A stretch of DNA of 64,000 nt from Streptomyces sp. NBC_01754 (GTDB taxonomy: Bacteria; Actinomycetota; Actinomycetes; Streptomycetales; Streptomycetaceae), in contig NZ_CP109132.1 in NCBI RefSeq assembly GCF_035918015.1, forward strand, positions 4,712,001-4,776,000, in the 5' to 3' direction. A program made the position numbers and the translations under genes. Shown one piece after another: positions 44,909 through 55,902 of the stretch. Each line of letters opens with the position of its first letter. Position 1 is the first letter of the stretch. The notes under the pieces are model-generated. The model saw nothing but the letters and a program-made list of their open reading frames with translations, did not search any database and was not told where the DNA came from.

Positions 44909-45982
44909 ATGCCGCGTTGGAAGGCGCTTCCGAAGGAACTCGATCCACAGGTGGGGGAGTTCACAGGGCACCTGCGCAGACTGATCGACCGCAGCGGGCT
45001 CAGCCTGGCCGCGGTCGCCGACCGCACGGGGTACAGCAGGACGTCGTGGGAGCGGTATCTGAACGGCAGGCTGCTCGCGCCCAGAGGGGCGGTGGTCGCG
45101 CTGGCCGAGGTGACGGGCACGCACCGGAACCATCTGACGACGCTGTGGGAGCTGGCGGAGCGGGCCTGGAGCCGTTCCGAGATGCGACACGACATGACGA
45201 TGGAGGCCGTCAGGATCTCCCAGGCGCGCGCGGCGCTCGCCGAGGCCTGCGCGGCCACGACGGCGGCCGGCGGCCGGGGTGGTGGCGCCGGTGTCCTGGC
45301 CGGTCCGGGCGGCCCCCGACGACCCGAGCGGACGCCTCATCAGGAGACTGCGGCCCGACTGAGCCCCACGGCCCTTCAAGGCACCGGCCTCCCTCCGGGC
45401 ACCGGCCTCCCTCCGGGCACCGGCCTCCCTCCGGGCACCGGCTTGCCCCCGGAGGGACGGGGCGGCCGGGGCCGCAGGGTGACGCTGTTCCTCGCCGGTG
45501 CCCTCGGCGCACTGCTGGTGACCGCCGCCGCCGTACTGCTCACCGACCCGGATGCCGGGCTGCTCACCCGCGTGGGCGCCGGGGACGGCGGCGCGGGCGT
45601 GGCCGCCCCGCCCGCCCGGCCGGGCACCGGCACTCCCCGTGCCCTGGAGGGCGCCGGCTGCGCCGGTGCCGACTGCGCGGGACAGGACCCGGAAGCCATG
45701 GGCTGCGGCGGGGAGTTCGCGAGCACCACCGCCACGGTCACGGTCGGCGGCCGTCTCGTCGAGGTGCGCCACAGCAGGACGTGCGGGACGGTGTGGGCCC
45801 GCCTCACCGGGGCCGCGCCGGGGGACACCGTGCGGATCGACGTGGGATCCGTACGGGAGCACGGCACGGTGGACGCGGAGGGGGACGCCTACACCCCGAT
45901 GGTGGCGGTGACCGGCGCCGCCGGCGCCCGGGCCTGCACGACTCTCGCCTCCGGCAGGACCGGCTGTGCCGCACCCGGGTGA
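44909..45982 (+). CDS. XRE helix-turn-helix protein with membrane helix and DUF2690
   Basis: Protein of 357 residues. Residues 14-75 form an XRE DNA-binding domain (LRRLIDRSGLSLAAVADRTG, SRTSWERYLNGRLLAPRG). A helical region and a linker with four GTGLPP repeats follow. One membrane helix (VTLFLAGALGALLVTAAAVLL) leads to an outer domain whose cysteines (GCAGADCAGQDPEAMGC, RTCGTVWARLTG) match DUF2690. The layout would couple an outside domain to a DNA-bound or DNA-capable inside domain. GGGGGAAC lies before the ATG at 44909. Such genes are numerous in Streptomyces; targets are unknown. Confidence 0.78.
   Translation: MPRWKALPKELDPQVGEFTGHLRRLIDRSGLSLAAVADRTGYSRTSWERYLNGRLLAPRGAVVALAEVTGTHRNHLTTLWELAERAWSRSEMRHDMTMEAVRISQARAALAEACAATTAAGGRGGGAGVLAGPGGPRRPERTPHQETAARLSPTALQGTGLPPGTGLPPGTGLPPGTGLPPEGRGGRGRRVTLFLAGALGALLVTAAAVLLTDPDAGLLTRVGAGDGGAGVAAPPARPGTGTPRALEGAGCAGADCAGQDPEAMGCGGEFASTTATVTVGGRLVEVRHSRTCGTVWARLTGAAPGDTVRIDVGSVREHGTVDAEGDAYTPMVAVTGAAGARACTTLASGRTGCAAPG
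45380..45451 (+). repeat. Four 18-bp tandem repeats in the XRE-DUF2690 gene
   Basis: Three identical units GGCACCGGCCTCCCTCCG at 45380, 45398 and 45416, and a variant at 45434, encode GTGLPP four times in the linker before the membrane helix. Confidence 0.8.
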
Positions 45983-46070
45983 CGCGCCGGTGCGGATGCG
46001 CTACGTGACCGGCTGTGCGCGGTGACACAGGGGGGCGGGCGGCTGTGGAGGGGCGGGTCGGATAGCCTGA

Positions 46071-47147
<1,077 letters not shown>

Positions 47148-47185
47148 CCGGCCTCCGGCCCCGGCCGGACCCGGAACCGTACGAC

Positions 47186-47220
47186 AGGGCGCCCCCGGCA
47201 CACACTGCCGGGGGCGCCCT
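47186..47220. terminator. Terminator after mdh
   Basis: AGGGCGCCCCCGGCA (47186-47200) and TGCCGGGGGCGCCCT (47206-47220) are perfect complements with a five-base loop, the strongest simple hairpin in the window. Confidence 0.85.
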
Positions 47221-47298
47221 CGTCGCGCCACCCCCGCCGACCGGGGCGGCGGGGGTGGCGCGGAAGGCCCGTCCCACACCCGGGTACGGGGCCCCCGG

Positions 47299-47811
47299 TC
47301 AGTGCTTGAGGTCCCCGGGAGTGTAGTGACCCGGCACCTGACGGGTCGCCACCCCGAAGCGGTTCCAGGCGTTGATGACGGTGACGGCGGCGATCAGCTG
47401 CGCGAGTTCGGCCTCCTCGAAGTGCTCGGCAGCCTTGGCGTAGACCTCGTCCGGGACGAAGCCGTCGGTCAGGACCGTCACGGCCTCCGTCAGCTCGATC
47501 GCCGCCAGTTCCTTCTCCGTGTAGAAGTGCTGGGACTCCTCCCAGGCGCTGAGCTGGACGAGCCGCTCGACGGACTCACCCGCCGCGAGGGCGTCCTTGG
47601 AGTGCATGTCCAGGCAGAGGGCGCAGCGGTTGATCTGCGAGGCGCGGACCTTCACCAGCTCCACCAGCTTCGGGTCCAGCCCCTTACGGGACGCGGCGTC
47701 CAGCCTGACCATGGCCTTGTACACCTCGGGCGCGAGCGTGGCCCACGCAAGTCGCGCGGGGTGCTCGGGGGCGTGGTCGGAGGGCGTGTGGCGGTGTTCG
47801 TTCGTCGTCAT
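47299..47811 (-). CDS. AhpD-like carboxymuconolactone decarboxylase family protein
   Basis: Protein of 170 residues, all helical. The CxxC-type redox site with its following His is NRCALCLDMHSKDAL. The surrounding KLVELVKVRASQI and AWNRFGVATRQVPG are typical of AhpD-like alkylhydroperoxidases. It probably reduces peroxides or related electrophiles, but physiological substrates are unclear. I took the ATG of MTTNEHRH at 47811. It is divergent from a MocR-family regulator 47 bases away, which may control it. Confidence 0.8.
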   Translation of the reverse strand: MTTNEHRHTPSDHAPEHPARLAWATLAPEVYKAMVRLDAASRKGLDPKLVELVKVRASQINRCALCLDMHSKDALAAGESVERLVQLSAWEESQHFYTEKELAAIELTEAVTVLTDGFVPDEVYAKAAEHFEEAELAQLIAAVTVINAWNRFGVATRQVPGHYTPGDLKH

Positions 47812-47858
47812 GGAGACGACGCTACGGTCTCGGTGGCGCACCGGTATGGTCCATTTCC

Positions 47859-49262
47859 ATGACGGATTCCTGGGCCGCCTTCGGTGCCGACCTGCACATC
47901 GAACGGGTCGGTCCCGGGCTCCGCAGCGGGCTGACGACGGCGCTGCGCGACGCCGTCCGGTCGGGACGGCTGCTCCCGGGGACCCGGCTGCCCTCCTCCC
48001 GGACGCTCGCCGCCGATCTGGGGGTGGCCCGCAACACCGTCGCCGACGCCTACGCGGACCTGGTCGCCGAGGGCTGGCTCACGGCACGGCAGGGTTCGGG
48101 GACGAGGGTCGCCCGACGGGCCCCGGCCGCACGCCCGTCCGGTACGGGGGCGACCCGGACCCCGCGAGCGCTGCGGCGGCCGGTCCACAGCCTGCTGCCC
48201 GGGTCGCCCGACGTCTCGTCCTTCCCGCGCGCGGAGTGGCTGAAGGCCGCCCGCCGCGCCCTCACCGCCGCTCCCCACGAGGCCTTCGGGTACTCCGACC
48301 CCCAGGGCCGCGTCGAGCTGCGCACCGTGCTGGCGGAGTACCTGGCCCGGGCCCGCGGTGTCTACGCGGCACCGGAACGCATCGTCGTCTGCGCCGGGTT
48401 CGTCCACGGGCTGTCGCTGCTGGGGCAGGTGCTGCGGCGGCGCGGGGTACGGGAAGCGGCCGTCGAGTCGTACGGCCTGGACATCCACCGGAATCTGCTG
48501 ACCGGGGCGGGACTGCGCACCCCGTGCCTGCCGGTGGACGGCCTCGGGGCGAGGACCGGGGAGCTCACCGGGACGCGGGGGGTCGGCGCGGTCCTGATGA
48601 CCCCCGCGCACCAGTTCCCGACGGGCGTGCCCCTGCACTCCGACCGGCGGGCCGCGGTGGTCGACTGGGCGCGGTCCCGGGCCGGGCTGATCCTGGAGGA
48701 CGACTACGACGGGGAGTTCCGCTACGACCGGCAGTCGGTCGGCGCCCTCCAGGGCCTCGACCCGGATCGGGTCGTCTATCTCGGGACCGCCAGCAAGTCC
48801 CTCGCACCGGGGCTGCGGCTGGGATGGATGGTGCTGCCGCAGAGCCTGGTGGCAGAGGTCTGCGAGGTGAAGGGGGGCGCCGAGTGGATGCCGCCCTCGC
48901 CGGACCAGCTGACACTCGCGGAGTTCATCGCGTCGGGGGCGTACGACCGGCATGTGCGGTCCATGCGGCTGCGCTACCGGCGCCGCCGTGACGCGCTCGT
49001 GGCCGCGCTCGCCGAGCGGGCGCCGGACGTCCGGGTGAGCGGTATCGCGGCCGGGCTGCACGCCGTCCTCGAACTCCCGGCGGACACCGAGCGGACGGTG
49101 GTGCAGGCGGCCGCCTGGCAGGGGCTCGCCCTGGAAGGACTGACCCGCTTCCGGCACCCGGATCTGGAGTCCGGCCGCGAAGGGCTGGTCATCGGCTACG
49201 GCTCGCCGGCCGAGAGCGGCTGGGCGAGCGCGCTCGACGCCCTGTGCCGGGTGCTGCCGTAA
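47859..49262 (+). CDS. MocR/PdxR-type GntR regulator with aminotransferase domain
   Basis: Protein of 467 residues. Residues 17-85 form a GntR winged helix (ALRDAVRSGRLLPGTRLPSS, LAADLGVARNTVADAYADL). The remainder is an aminotransferase class I fold. The pyridoxal phosphate Lys is in GTASKSLAPGLRLGWM, the Asp in LEDDYDGEFRYDR. MocR proteins use PLP or its adducts as effector and often control the divergent gene, here the AhpD-like gene. A start at 47859 puts only 47 bases between the two genes, so both promoters overlap. Catalytic activity is not expected. Confidence 0.85.
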   Translation: MTDSWAAFGADLHIERVGPGLRSGLTTALRDAVRSGRLLPGTRLPSSRTLAADLGVARNTVADAYADLVAEGWLTARQGSGTRVARRAPAARPSGTGATRTPRALRRPVHSLLPGSPDVSSFPRAEWLKAARRALTAAPHEAFGYSDPQGRVELRTVLAEYLARARGVYAAPERIVVCAGFVHGLSLLGQVLRRRGVREAAVESYGLDIHRNLLTGAGLRTPCLPVDGLGARTGELTGTRGVGAVLMTPAHQFPTGVPLHSDRRAAVVDWARSRAGLILEDDYDGEFRYDRQSVGALQGLDPDRVVYLGTASKSLAPGLRLGWMVLPQSLVAEVCEVKGGAEWMPPSPDQLTLAEFIASGAYDRHVRSMRLRYRRRRDALVAALAERAPDVRVSGIAAGLHAVLELPADTERTVVQAAAWQGLALEGLTRFRHPDLESGREGLVIGYGSPAESGWASALDALCRVLP

Positions 49263-49271
49263 AGGTGCCCC

Positions 49272-49302
49272 GGGAACCGGGAACCGGGACCCGGGACCCG
49301 GG
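49272..49302. repeat. 7-bp tandem repeats after the MocR gene
   Basis: GGGAACC twice and GGGACCC twice, followed by GGG, form four 7-bp units at 49272-49302 in the 239-bp gap between convergent genes. Probably slippage-derived simple sequence. Confidence 0.6.
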
Positions 49303-49501
49303 CGGCCCTGGACCCGAGGGGGCCCTGGATCCGGACGGGGAGCGGCCCGGGCGCACGGGCGTCCCCAGCCGCGTCCGTCTCGGCACACGGCGCCCGGCAC
49401 ACGGGGTCCAGGGCCTTTCGCTCCGGCGCACGGAGCACAGCGTCCGACCCGCGTCCGCCCCGGCGCGTGGGGCACGCCCGCTCGTGCCCGCTCGCCCCGA
49501 C

Positions 49502-50707
49502 TCAGCCGCGCAGGACCTCGCGGAGCTGGTCCAGACCCCAGTCCAGGTCCTCCTTGCTGATCACCAGGGGTGGCGCGATCCGGATGGTGGACCCGTGGGT
49601 GTCCTTGACCAGCACACCGCGGTCCATCAGCTTCTCGGAGATCTCCCGGCCCGTCCCGAGCCTCGGCGCGATGTCGATCCCGGCCCACAGCCCGCGCCCC
49701 CGGACCGCCGTCACCGCGTCGCCGCCGGCCAGCAGCCCCAGCTCGCGGTGGAGGTGGTCGCCCAGCTCCGCCGCCCGCTCCTGGAACTCACCGGTGCGCA
49801 GCATCGCGATCACCTCCAGCGCGACCGCGCAGGCGAGCGGATTCCCGCCGAACGTCGACCCGTGCTCACCGGGGCGGAAGACCCCGAGCACGGCGGCCGA
49901 CGAGACGACGGCCGACACCGGCACGACACCCCCGCCCAGGGCCTTGCCCAGGAGGTACATGTCGGGGACGACGCCCTCGTGTTCCAGGGCGAAGGTCCGC
50001 CCGGTGCGCCCGAGCCCCGACTGGATCTCGTCAGCGACGAAGAGCACGTTCCGCCGCCGGGTCAGCTCACGCACCCCCGCCAGGTAGCCCGGCGGCGGCA
50101 CCAGGACCCCGGCCTCCCCCTGGATCGGCTCCAGCAGCACCGCGACCGTGTTCCCGGTCATCGCCGCGTCGAGCGCGGCCAGGTCCCCGTACGGCACGAT
50201 CTCGAACCCCGGTGTGTACGGACCGTAGTCGGCGCGCGCCTCCGGGTCCGTGGAGAAGCTGACGACGGTGGTGGTCCGGCCGTGGAAGTTGCCGGCCGCG
50301 ACGATGATCTTCGCCATGCCGTCCGGGACGCCCTTGACGCGGTAGCCCCACTTGCGGGCGGTCTTCACCGCCGTCTCCACGGCTTCCGCCCCGGTGTTCA
50401 TCGGCAGGACCGTCTCCATGCCGCACAGCTCGGCGAGTTGCGTGCAGAAGTCGGCGAAACGGTCGTGGTGGAAGGCCCGTGAGGTGAGGGTCACCCGCTC
50501 CAGCTGGGCTCTGGCCGCGTCGATCAGACGCCGGTTGCCGTGGCCGAAGTTGAGCGCCGAGTAGCCGGCCAGCAGGTCGAGGTACCGGCGGCCCTCGACG
50601 TCGGTCATCCAGGCACCCTCCGCGGTCGCGACGACGACGGGCAGCGGGTGGTAGTTGTGCGCGCTGTGCGCCTCGGCGGAGGCGATGGCGGTCTCCGTGG
50701 TCGTCAC
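49502..50707 (-). CDS. rocD: Ornithine--oxo-acid transaminase
   Basis: Class III PLP aminotransferase of 401 residues that converts ornithine to glutamate semialdehyde. MNTGAEAVETAVKTARKWGY, ADEIQSGLGRTG with the PLP-binding Asp, the Lys of LLGKALGGGVVPVSA, and GEHGSTFGGNPLA fit the ornithine group rather than acetylornithine transaminases. The GTG at 50707 is preceded by CGGAGA six bases away. No dimethylarginine hydrolase or other arginine-degradation gene adjoins, although that linkage occurs in some Streptomyces. Confidence 0.88.
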   Translation of the reverse strand: MTTTETAIASAEAHSAHNYHPLPVVVATAEGAWMTDVEGRRYLDLLAGYSALNFGHGNRRLIDAARAQLERVTLTSRAFHHDRFADFCTQLAELCGMETVLPMNTGAEAVETAVKTARKWGYRVKGVPDGMAKIIVAAGNFHGRTTTVVSFSTDPEARADYGPYTPGFEIVPYGDLAALDAAMTGNTVAVLLEPIQGEAGVLVPPPGYLAGVRELTRRRNVLFVADEIQSGLGRTGRTFALEHEGVVPDMYLLGKALGGGVVPVSAVVSSAAVLGVFRPGEHGSTFGGNPLACAVALEVIAMLRTGEFQERAAELGDHLHRELGLLAGGDAVTAVRGRGLWAGIDIAPRLGTGREISEKLMDRGVLVKDTHGSTIRIAPPLVISKEDLDWGLDQLREVLRG

Positions 50708-50902
50708 GGGGTCTCCGTTCGTCGTGCGGGGCGGGCGGGGTGTGCCCACTGTGTATCGTCGGCCGGATCCCGGACCGGGAAACCTCCACGGCGTGGCGCA
50801 CCCGGAAGGCCTCCCGCGAGGGCCGCGGGGCGTACCGGAGGGCCCCTCGCGGGGGCCCGCGCCTTTCCCGTACCGGCTGCCGGGGATCGTCCCCGTACCT
50901 GA

Positions 50903-51928
<1,026 letters not shown>

Positions 51929-52053
51929 GTCCAAGGGCCCTGGCGAGATCACCGCCCGAGGGGTCACACTGGCGTCGGCACGAGTGACGGCAGATGTCCG
52001 GCGTGACGGTCGGCAGGGTCGGGAACCGGCCATCGACAACAGAGGAGAACGAT

Positions 52054-52644
52054 GTGGGGACCGTAACGCTCGGCGTTTCGATCGCGGTCCCGGAGCCCTA
52101 CGGCAGCCTGCTCCAGGAGCGGCGCGCGAGCTTCGGGGACCCTGCCGCGTACGGCATTCCCACCCACGTCACCCTTCTGCCCCCGACCGAGGCGGAGTCG
52201 GCCGACCTGACGGCGATCGAGGCGCACCTCGCGCGGATCGCCACGGCCGGCCGCCCCTTCCCGATGCGGCTGTCCGGCACGGGCACCTTCCGGCCGCTGT
52301 CGCCGGTGGTCTTCGTCCAGGTCGTCGAGGGGGCATCGGCCTGTTCCTGGTTGCAGAAGCGGGTCCGGGAGCCCTCGGGGCCGCTGGTGCGTGAGCTGAT
52401 GTTCCCGTACCACCCGCACGTGACCGTGGCCCACGGCATCGCGGAGGAGGCCATGGACCGCGCCTACGAGGAGCTGTCCGCCTACGAGGCGGCCTGGACC
52501 TGTGGCTCCTTCGCGCTGTACGAACAGGGTCCGGACGCGGTCTGGCGCAAGATCCAGGAGTTCCCCTTCGGGGGCGGTGGGGGCGTACCGGCGGTGCCGG
52601 CCCAGGGCGGCTGGTCCGTGGGCCGGCCCTCCCTCCATCCCTGA
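52054..52644 (+). CDS. 2H phosphoesterase (2'-5' RNA ligase-like)
   Basis: Protein of 196 residues. The two HxT motifs of the 2H phosphoesterase fold are THVTLLPP (about residues 31-38) and HPHVTVAHG. Family members hydrolyse or ligate 2'-5' or cyclic phosphates; this one's substrate is not known. I chose the GTG at 52054 because GAGGAGAA lies five bases before it, and it makes the protein begin right at the first strand (GTVTLGVSIAVP). It follows trpS on the same strand after 125 bases. Confidence 0.8.
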   Translation: MGTVTLGVSIAVPEPYGSLLQERRASFGDPAAYGIPTHVTLLPPTEAESADLTAIEAHLARIATAGRPFPMRLSGTGTFRPLSPVVFVQVVEGASACSWLQKRVREPSGPLVRELMFPYHPHVTVAHGIAEEAMDRAYEELSAYEAAWTCGSFALYEQGPDAVWRKIQEFPFGGGGGVPAVPAQGGWSVGRPSLHP

Positions 52645-52705
52645 CCCCGCCCCCCGGCCCTGCGGGTCCCGCCCGGCCCCGGCCCGCGGATGCCACCTCA
52701 GGCGT

Positions 52706-53464
52706 CTAACGCACGGGCAGCCGCCGGAACAGCGGGCGCGGCACATGCCGCAGGGCCGACATCACCACCCGCAGGGCCCCCGGCACCCACACCGTCTCGG
52801 AGCGGCGCCGCAGCCCCGTCACGATCGCGTCCGCGACGGCCCCCGGTGTCGTCGCGAGCGGCCCCTCCTCACGTCCCGCCGTCATACGGGTCCGTACGAA
52901 GCCGGGGCGTACGACCATCACGTGCACCCCCGTCCCGTGCAGCGCGTCCCCCAGGCCCTGGGCGAACGCGTCCAGGCCCGCCTTGCTGGAGCCGTAGATG
53001 AAGTCGGCGCGGCGGGCACGTTCGCCCGCCACCGAGGAGAGCACCACCAGCGATCCGTGGCCCTGCGCCTGGAGCGCGCCGGCGCACACCAGTCCGGCGG
53101 AGACCGCGCCGGTGTAGTTGGTCTGCGCCACCTGGACCGCGGAGAGCGGTTCCTCCTCGTCGCGCGCCTGGTCGCCGAGGATGCCGAAGGCAAGCAGCAC
53201 CATGTCGGTGTCGCCGTCGCTGAAGACCTTGCCGAGCACCTCCTCGTGCGAGGCGGGGTCCAGTGCGTCGAAGTCGACGGTCCGCACGTCGGCGCCCAGC
53301 TCGCGCAGTTCGGCGGCGGCCCGCTCCAGTGCGGGGGAGGGGCGCCCGGCCAGCCGGACCGTACGGGTGCGGCGGGCGATCAGCCGGCGGGCGGTGGCCA
53401 GGCCGATCTCCGAGGTGCCGCCGAGGACGAGCAGGGACTGCGGGGCACCGAAGGCGTCCTTCAC
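52706..53464 (-). CDS. Short-chain dehydrogenase, DprE2-like
   Basis: NAD(P)-dependent reductase of 252 residues. The Rossmann loop is VLGGTSEIGLATARRL and the catalytic Tyr and Lys are in YGSSKAGLDAF after a VVLSSVAGERAR Ser. Together with the upstream FAD enzyme, 39 bases away, it matches the DprE1/DprE2 pair that epimerises decaprenylphosphoryl ribose to arabinose in mycobacteria, DprE2 being the keto-reductase. Streptomyces lack arabinogalactan, so the true substrate is probably another polyprenyl sugar or related lipid. Start is a GTG at 53464 after GGAG. Confidence 0.78.
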   Translation of the reverse strand: MKDAFGAPQSLLVLGGTSEIGLATARRLIARRTRTVRLAGRPSPALERAAAELRELGADVRTVDFDALDPASHEEVLGKVFSDGDTDMVLLAFGILGDQARDEEEPLSAVQVAQTNYTGAVSAGLVCAGALQAQGHGSLVVLSSVAGERARRADFIYGSSKAGLDAFAQGLGDALHGTGVHVMVVRPGFVRTRMTAGREEGPLATTPGAVADAIVTGLRRRSETVWVPGALRVVMSALRHVPRPLFRRLPVR

Positions 53465-53503
53465 GGGGAACTCCTAGTGACGGGGGCGTGAGGGCGGGGG
53501 CGG

Positions 53504-54853
53504 TCAGAGGGCGAGCCGGCGGGACAGGTCCGAGCGGAAGGCGCCGTCCGGGTCCCGCTCCCCGCGCAGCGCCCGGAAGTCCGCCAGCCGCGGATACATC
53601 GCGGCCAGCGCCTCCGGCCGCATCCGGGCGTCCTGGGCGAGGCAGACCCGGCCCCCGGCCGCCGCCACATCCTCGTCGAGTCGGTCGAGCAGCCGCGCCA
53701 GACCCGGTACCCCCGCGGGCAGGGCGAAGGAGAGCGACCAGCCGGGCACCGGGAAGGAGAGCCATCCGGGCCCGCCCGCCCCGAGCCGCTGGAGCTCGGC
53801 GTGGAAGGCCGGGCAGCGCCGCAGCGAGAGCCGCCGGACGACGCGGTGCAGGGTCTGCTCCTGCCCCGCTCCCACGGCGAACCGGTACTGCACGAAGCCG
53901 TCCCGGCCGTGGAGGCGGTTCCATCCGGGGAGCGCGTCCAGGGGGTGGAGGAAGGACGAGACACGCTGGAGGCGCCCGGCGCGCACGGCGCCCGCGCCCC
54001 GGAAGCGGAGCTCGGCCAGGAGCGCCGCGGAGGCGCGGCCGAGCAGCCCCTCCGGTACGTACGCCGGGGCGGCGGGCAGCTGGGCCGGACGGAACACCAG
54101 CGGTGTGCGCCGGGCGCGCGACGGGAGTGCGTCCAGGGGGGCGTGCTCCCCATGGGTCAGGACGGCGCGCCCGGTGGACTTCCCGCGCGCCAGGAGATCG
54201 ATCCTCGCCGCCGTGTACGGGAGGTCGCCGCCGGACGCGGAGAGCCGGGCCAGCGCCTCGTCCAGGTCGGCGGCCCGCTCGGTCACCACCGACATCCACG
54301 AGGTGGCGACCGGCCGGAGCGAGAGGGTGGCGGAGAGCACGACCCCGGTCAGTCCCAGGCCGCCGGCCGTCGCGTCGAAGAGAGCGCTGCCCGGCAGCAC
54401 CGTGTGGACGGCGCCGTCGGCGGTCAGCAGCTCGAGGGAGCGCACGTGCCGGGTGAAGGAGCCCGCGGCGAGGTGGTTGCGGCCGTGGAGGTCGGAGCCG
54501 ATCGCCCCGCCGACGGTGACGTACCGGGTCGAGGGCGTCACCGGGAGGAACCAGCCCAACGGCAGCAGTACCTCCATCAGACGGTGGAGACTCACCCCGG
54601 CGTCGCAGACGACCGTGCCGGTGGCGGTGTCGATCGTGTGGACGCGGTCCAGCCCGGTCATCTCGACCACCGAGCCGCCCGCGTTCTGCGCCGCGTCCCC
54701 GTGGGCCCGGCCCAGCCCCCGGGCGACCACCCCGCGCGGGCCGCGGCCCGTCACGGCGACCGCTGCCTCCTCGTACGTACGGGGGCGGAACCGGAGCGCG
54801 GTCGTCGGGGCGGTGCGGCCCCAGCCGGTCATGGACACCGTGTCGACGGACAT
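53504..54853 (-). CDS. FAD-linked oxidoreductase, DprE1-like, with altered active-site residues
   Basis: FAD enzyme of 449 residues of the vanillyl-alcohol-oxidase fold. VARGLGRAHGDAAQNAGG and VTPSTRYVTVGGAIGSDLHG bind FAD; the C-terminal AMYPRL and DLSRRL match mycobacterial DprE1. Aligned by eye, the benzothiazinone-target Cys387 of M. tuberculosis DprE1 is Ser375 here (PGWSLSF), and the catalytic Lys418 is Gln407 (LAQDAR). The enzyme may therefore have a different mechanism or substrate. No ribosome site precedes the ATG at 54853, but TACGGT lies seven bases upstream, so a leaderless message is likely. First gene of a two-gene operon. Confidence 0.75.
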   Translation of the reverse strand: MSVDTVSMTGWGRTAPTTALRFRPRTYEEAAVAVTGRGPRGVVARGLGRAHGDAAQNAGGSVVEMTGLDRVHTIDTATGTVVCDAGVSLHRLMEVLLPLGWFLPVTPSTRYVTVGGAIGSDLHGRNHLAAGSFTRHVRSLELLTADGAVHTVLPGSALFDATAGGLGLTGVVLSATLSLRPVATSWMSVVTERAADLDEALARLSASGGDLPYTAARIDLLARGKSTGRAVLTHGEHAPLDALPSRARRTPLVFRPAQLPAAPAYVPEGLLGRASAALLAELRFRGAGAVRAGRLQRVSSFLHPLDALPGWNRLHGRDGFVQYRFAVGAGQEQTLHRVVRRLSLRRCPAFHAELQRLGAGGPGWLSFPVPGWSLSFALPAGVPGLARLLDRLDEDVAAAGGRVCLAQDARMRPEALAAMYPRLADFRALRGERDPDGAFRSDLSRRLAL

Positions 54854-54981
54854 GGAGGTGACCGTATCGCCAAAGAAAACCCTTTTGAGGGATTTGTTAC
54901 ATCCCTCACCGAAATGGGTGATTGGTTCTTCAGGTGGCCCCGCGTGCCGGTTTTCCGCGACCGGGAGGGTACGCGTACGTC

Positions 54982-55902
54982 ATGGACTGGCTGAAGAAAC
55001 TTCCCGGCATCGGCCCGCTCGTCGGCCGGCTGATGGAGACCCACGCCTGGCGCTCGTACGAGACGCTGGTCCGGGTCCACTGGTCCCGGCTCGCCGCGGC
55101 GATCACCTTTCTCAGCTTCCTGGCGCTCTTCCCGCTGATCGCGGTCGGGGCCGCGGTCGGTGCGGCGCTCCTGTCGGACAAGCAGCTGAACAAGATCGAG
55201 AAGCAGCTGGCCGAGCAGGTCCCGGGCATCTCCGACCAGCTGGGCATCGACAACCTGGTGGCCCACGCGGGCACGGTCGGGCTGGTCGCCGGACTGCTGC
55301 TGGTCTTCACCGGTGTCGGCTGGGTCGGCTCCATGCGGGAGTGTCTGCTCGCCGTCTGGGAGAAGGACGACGCCGACCAGGGGAACCCCGTCGTCCGCAA
55401 GCTCAAGGACGCCGGTCTGCTGCTCGGTCTCGGCGGCGCCGCGCTGGCCACGCTCGCCGTCAGCACCATCGGCTCCACGGCCATCGGCTGGACCGCCGAC
55501 CAACTCGGCATCCCCCGGAACGGAGTCGGCGGTGTGCTGCTCCAGGTGGCCGCCCTGGCGGTGGCGGTCGGAGCGGACTTCCTGCTGCTGCTCTACATGC
55601 TGACCCTGCTGCCGGGGGTGGAGCCGCCCCGGCACCGGCTCTTCGTCGCCGGGCTCGTCGGCGCGGTCGGCTTCGAACTGCTCAAGCTGCTGCTCGGCAG
55701 CTATATCAAGGGCGTCGCGTCGAAGAGCATGTACGGCGCCTTCGGGGTGCCGATCGCGCTGCTGCTGTGGATCAACTTCAGCGCCAAGCTCCTGCTGGTC
55801 TGCGCCGCCTGGACCGCGACGCCCGAGCAGGACGCCGAGGACGCGTCCGTCAGCGGCGGGGAAGGCGGCGCGCCAGGTCGGGCAGCGGCCAGCGCCGGTT
55901 GA
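54982..55902 (+). CDS. YihY/BrkB-family inner-membrane protein
   Basis: Protein of 306 residues with six membrane helices. The family motifs are WSRLAAAITFLSFLALFPLI near the N-terminus and SYIKGVASKSMYGAFGVPIA with LLLWINFSAKLLL near the C-terminus. YihY proteins were once called ribonuclease BN in error; their real function is unresolved. The ATG at 54982 follows GGGAGGG at a long spacing, and 20 open codons upstream were excluded. Its end overlaps the convergent carboxypeptidase gene by 53 bases. Confidence 0.8.
   Translation: MDWLKKLPGIGPLVGRLMETHAWRSYETLVRVHWSRLAAAITFLSFLALFPLIAVGAAVGAALLSDKQLNKIEKQLAEQVPGISDQLGIDNLVAHAGTVGLVAGLLLVFTGVGWVGSMRECLLAVWEKDDADQGNPVVRKLKDAGLLLGLGGAALATLAVSTIGSTAIGWTADQLGIPRNGVGGVLLQVAALAVAVGADFLLLLYMLTLLPGVEPPRHRLFVAGLVGAVGFELLKLLLGSYIKGVASKSMYGAFGVPIALLLWINFSAKLLLVCAAWTATPEQDAEDASVSGGEGGAPGRAAASAG

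Noticed and set aside
52706..54853. An arabinan/mycolate-type cell-wall locus
   Set aside because: Only the two DprE-like genes are present; no arabinosyltransferase or prenyl-phosphoribose synthase adjoins.
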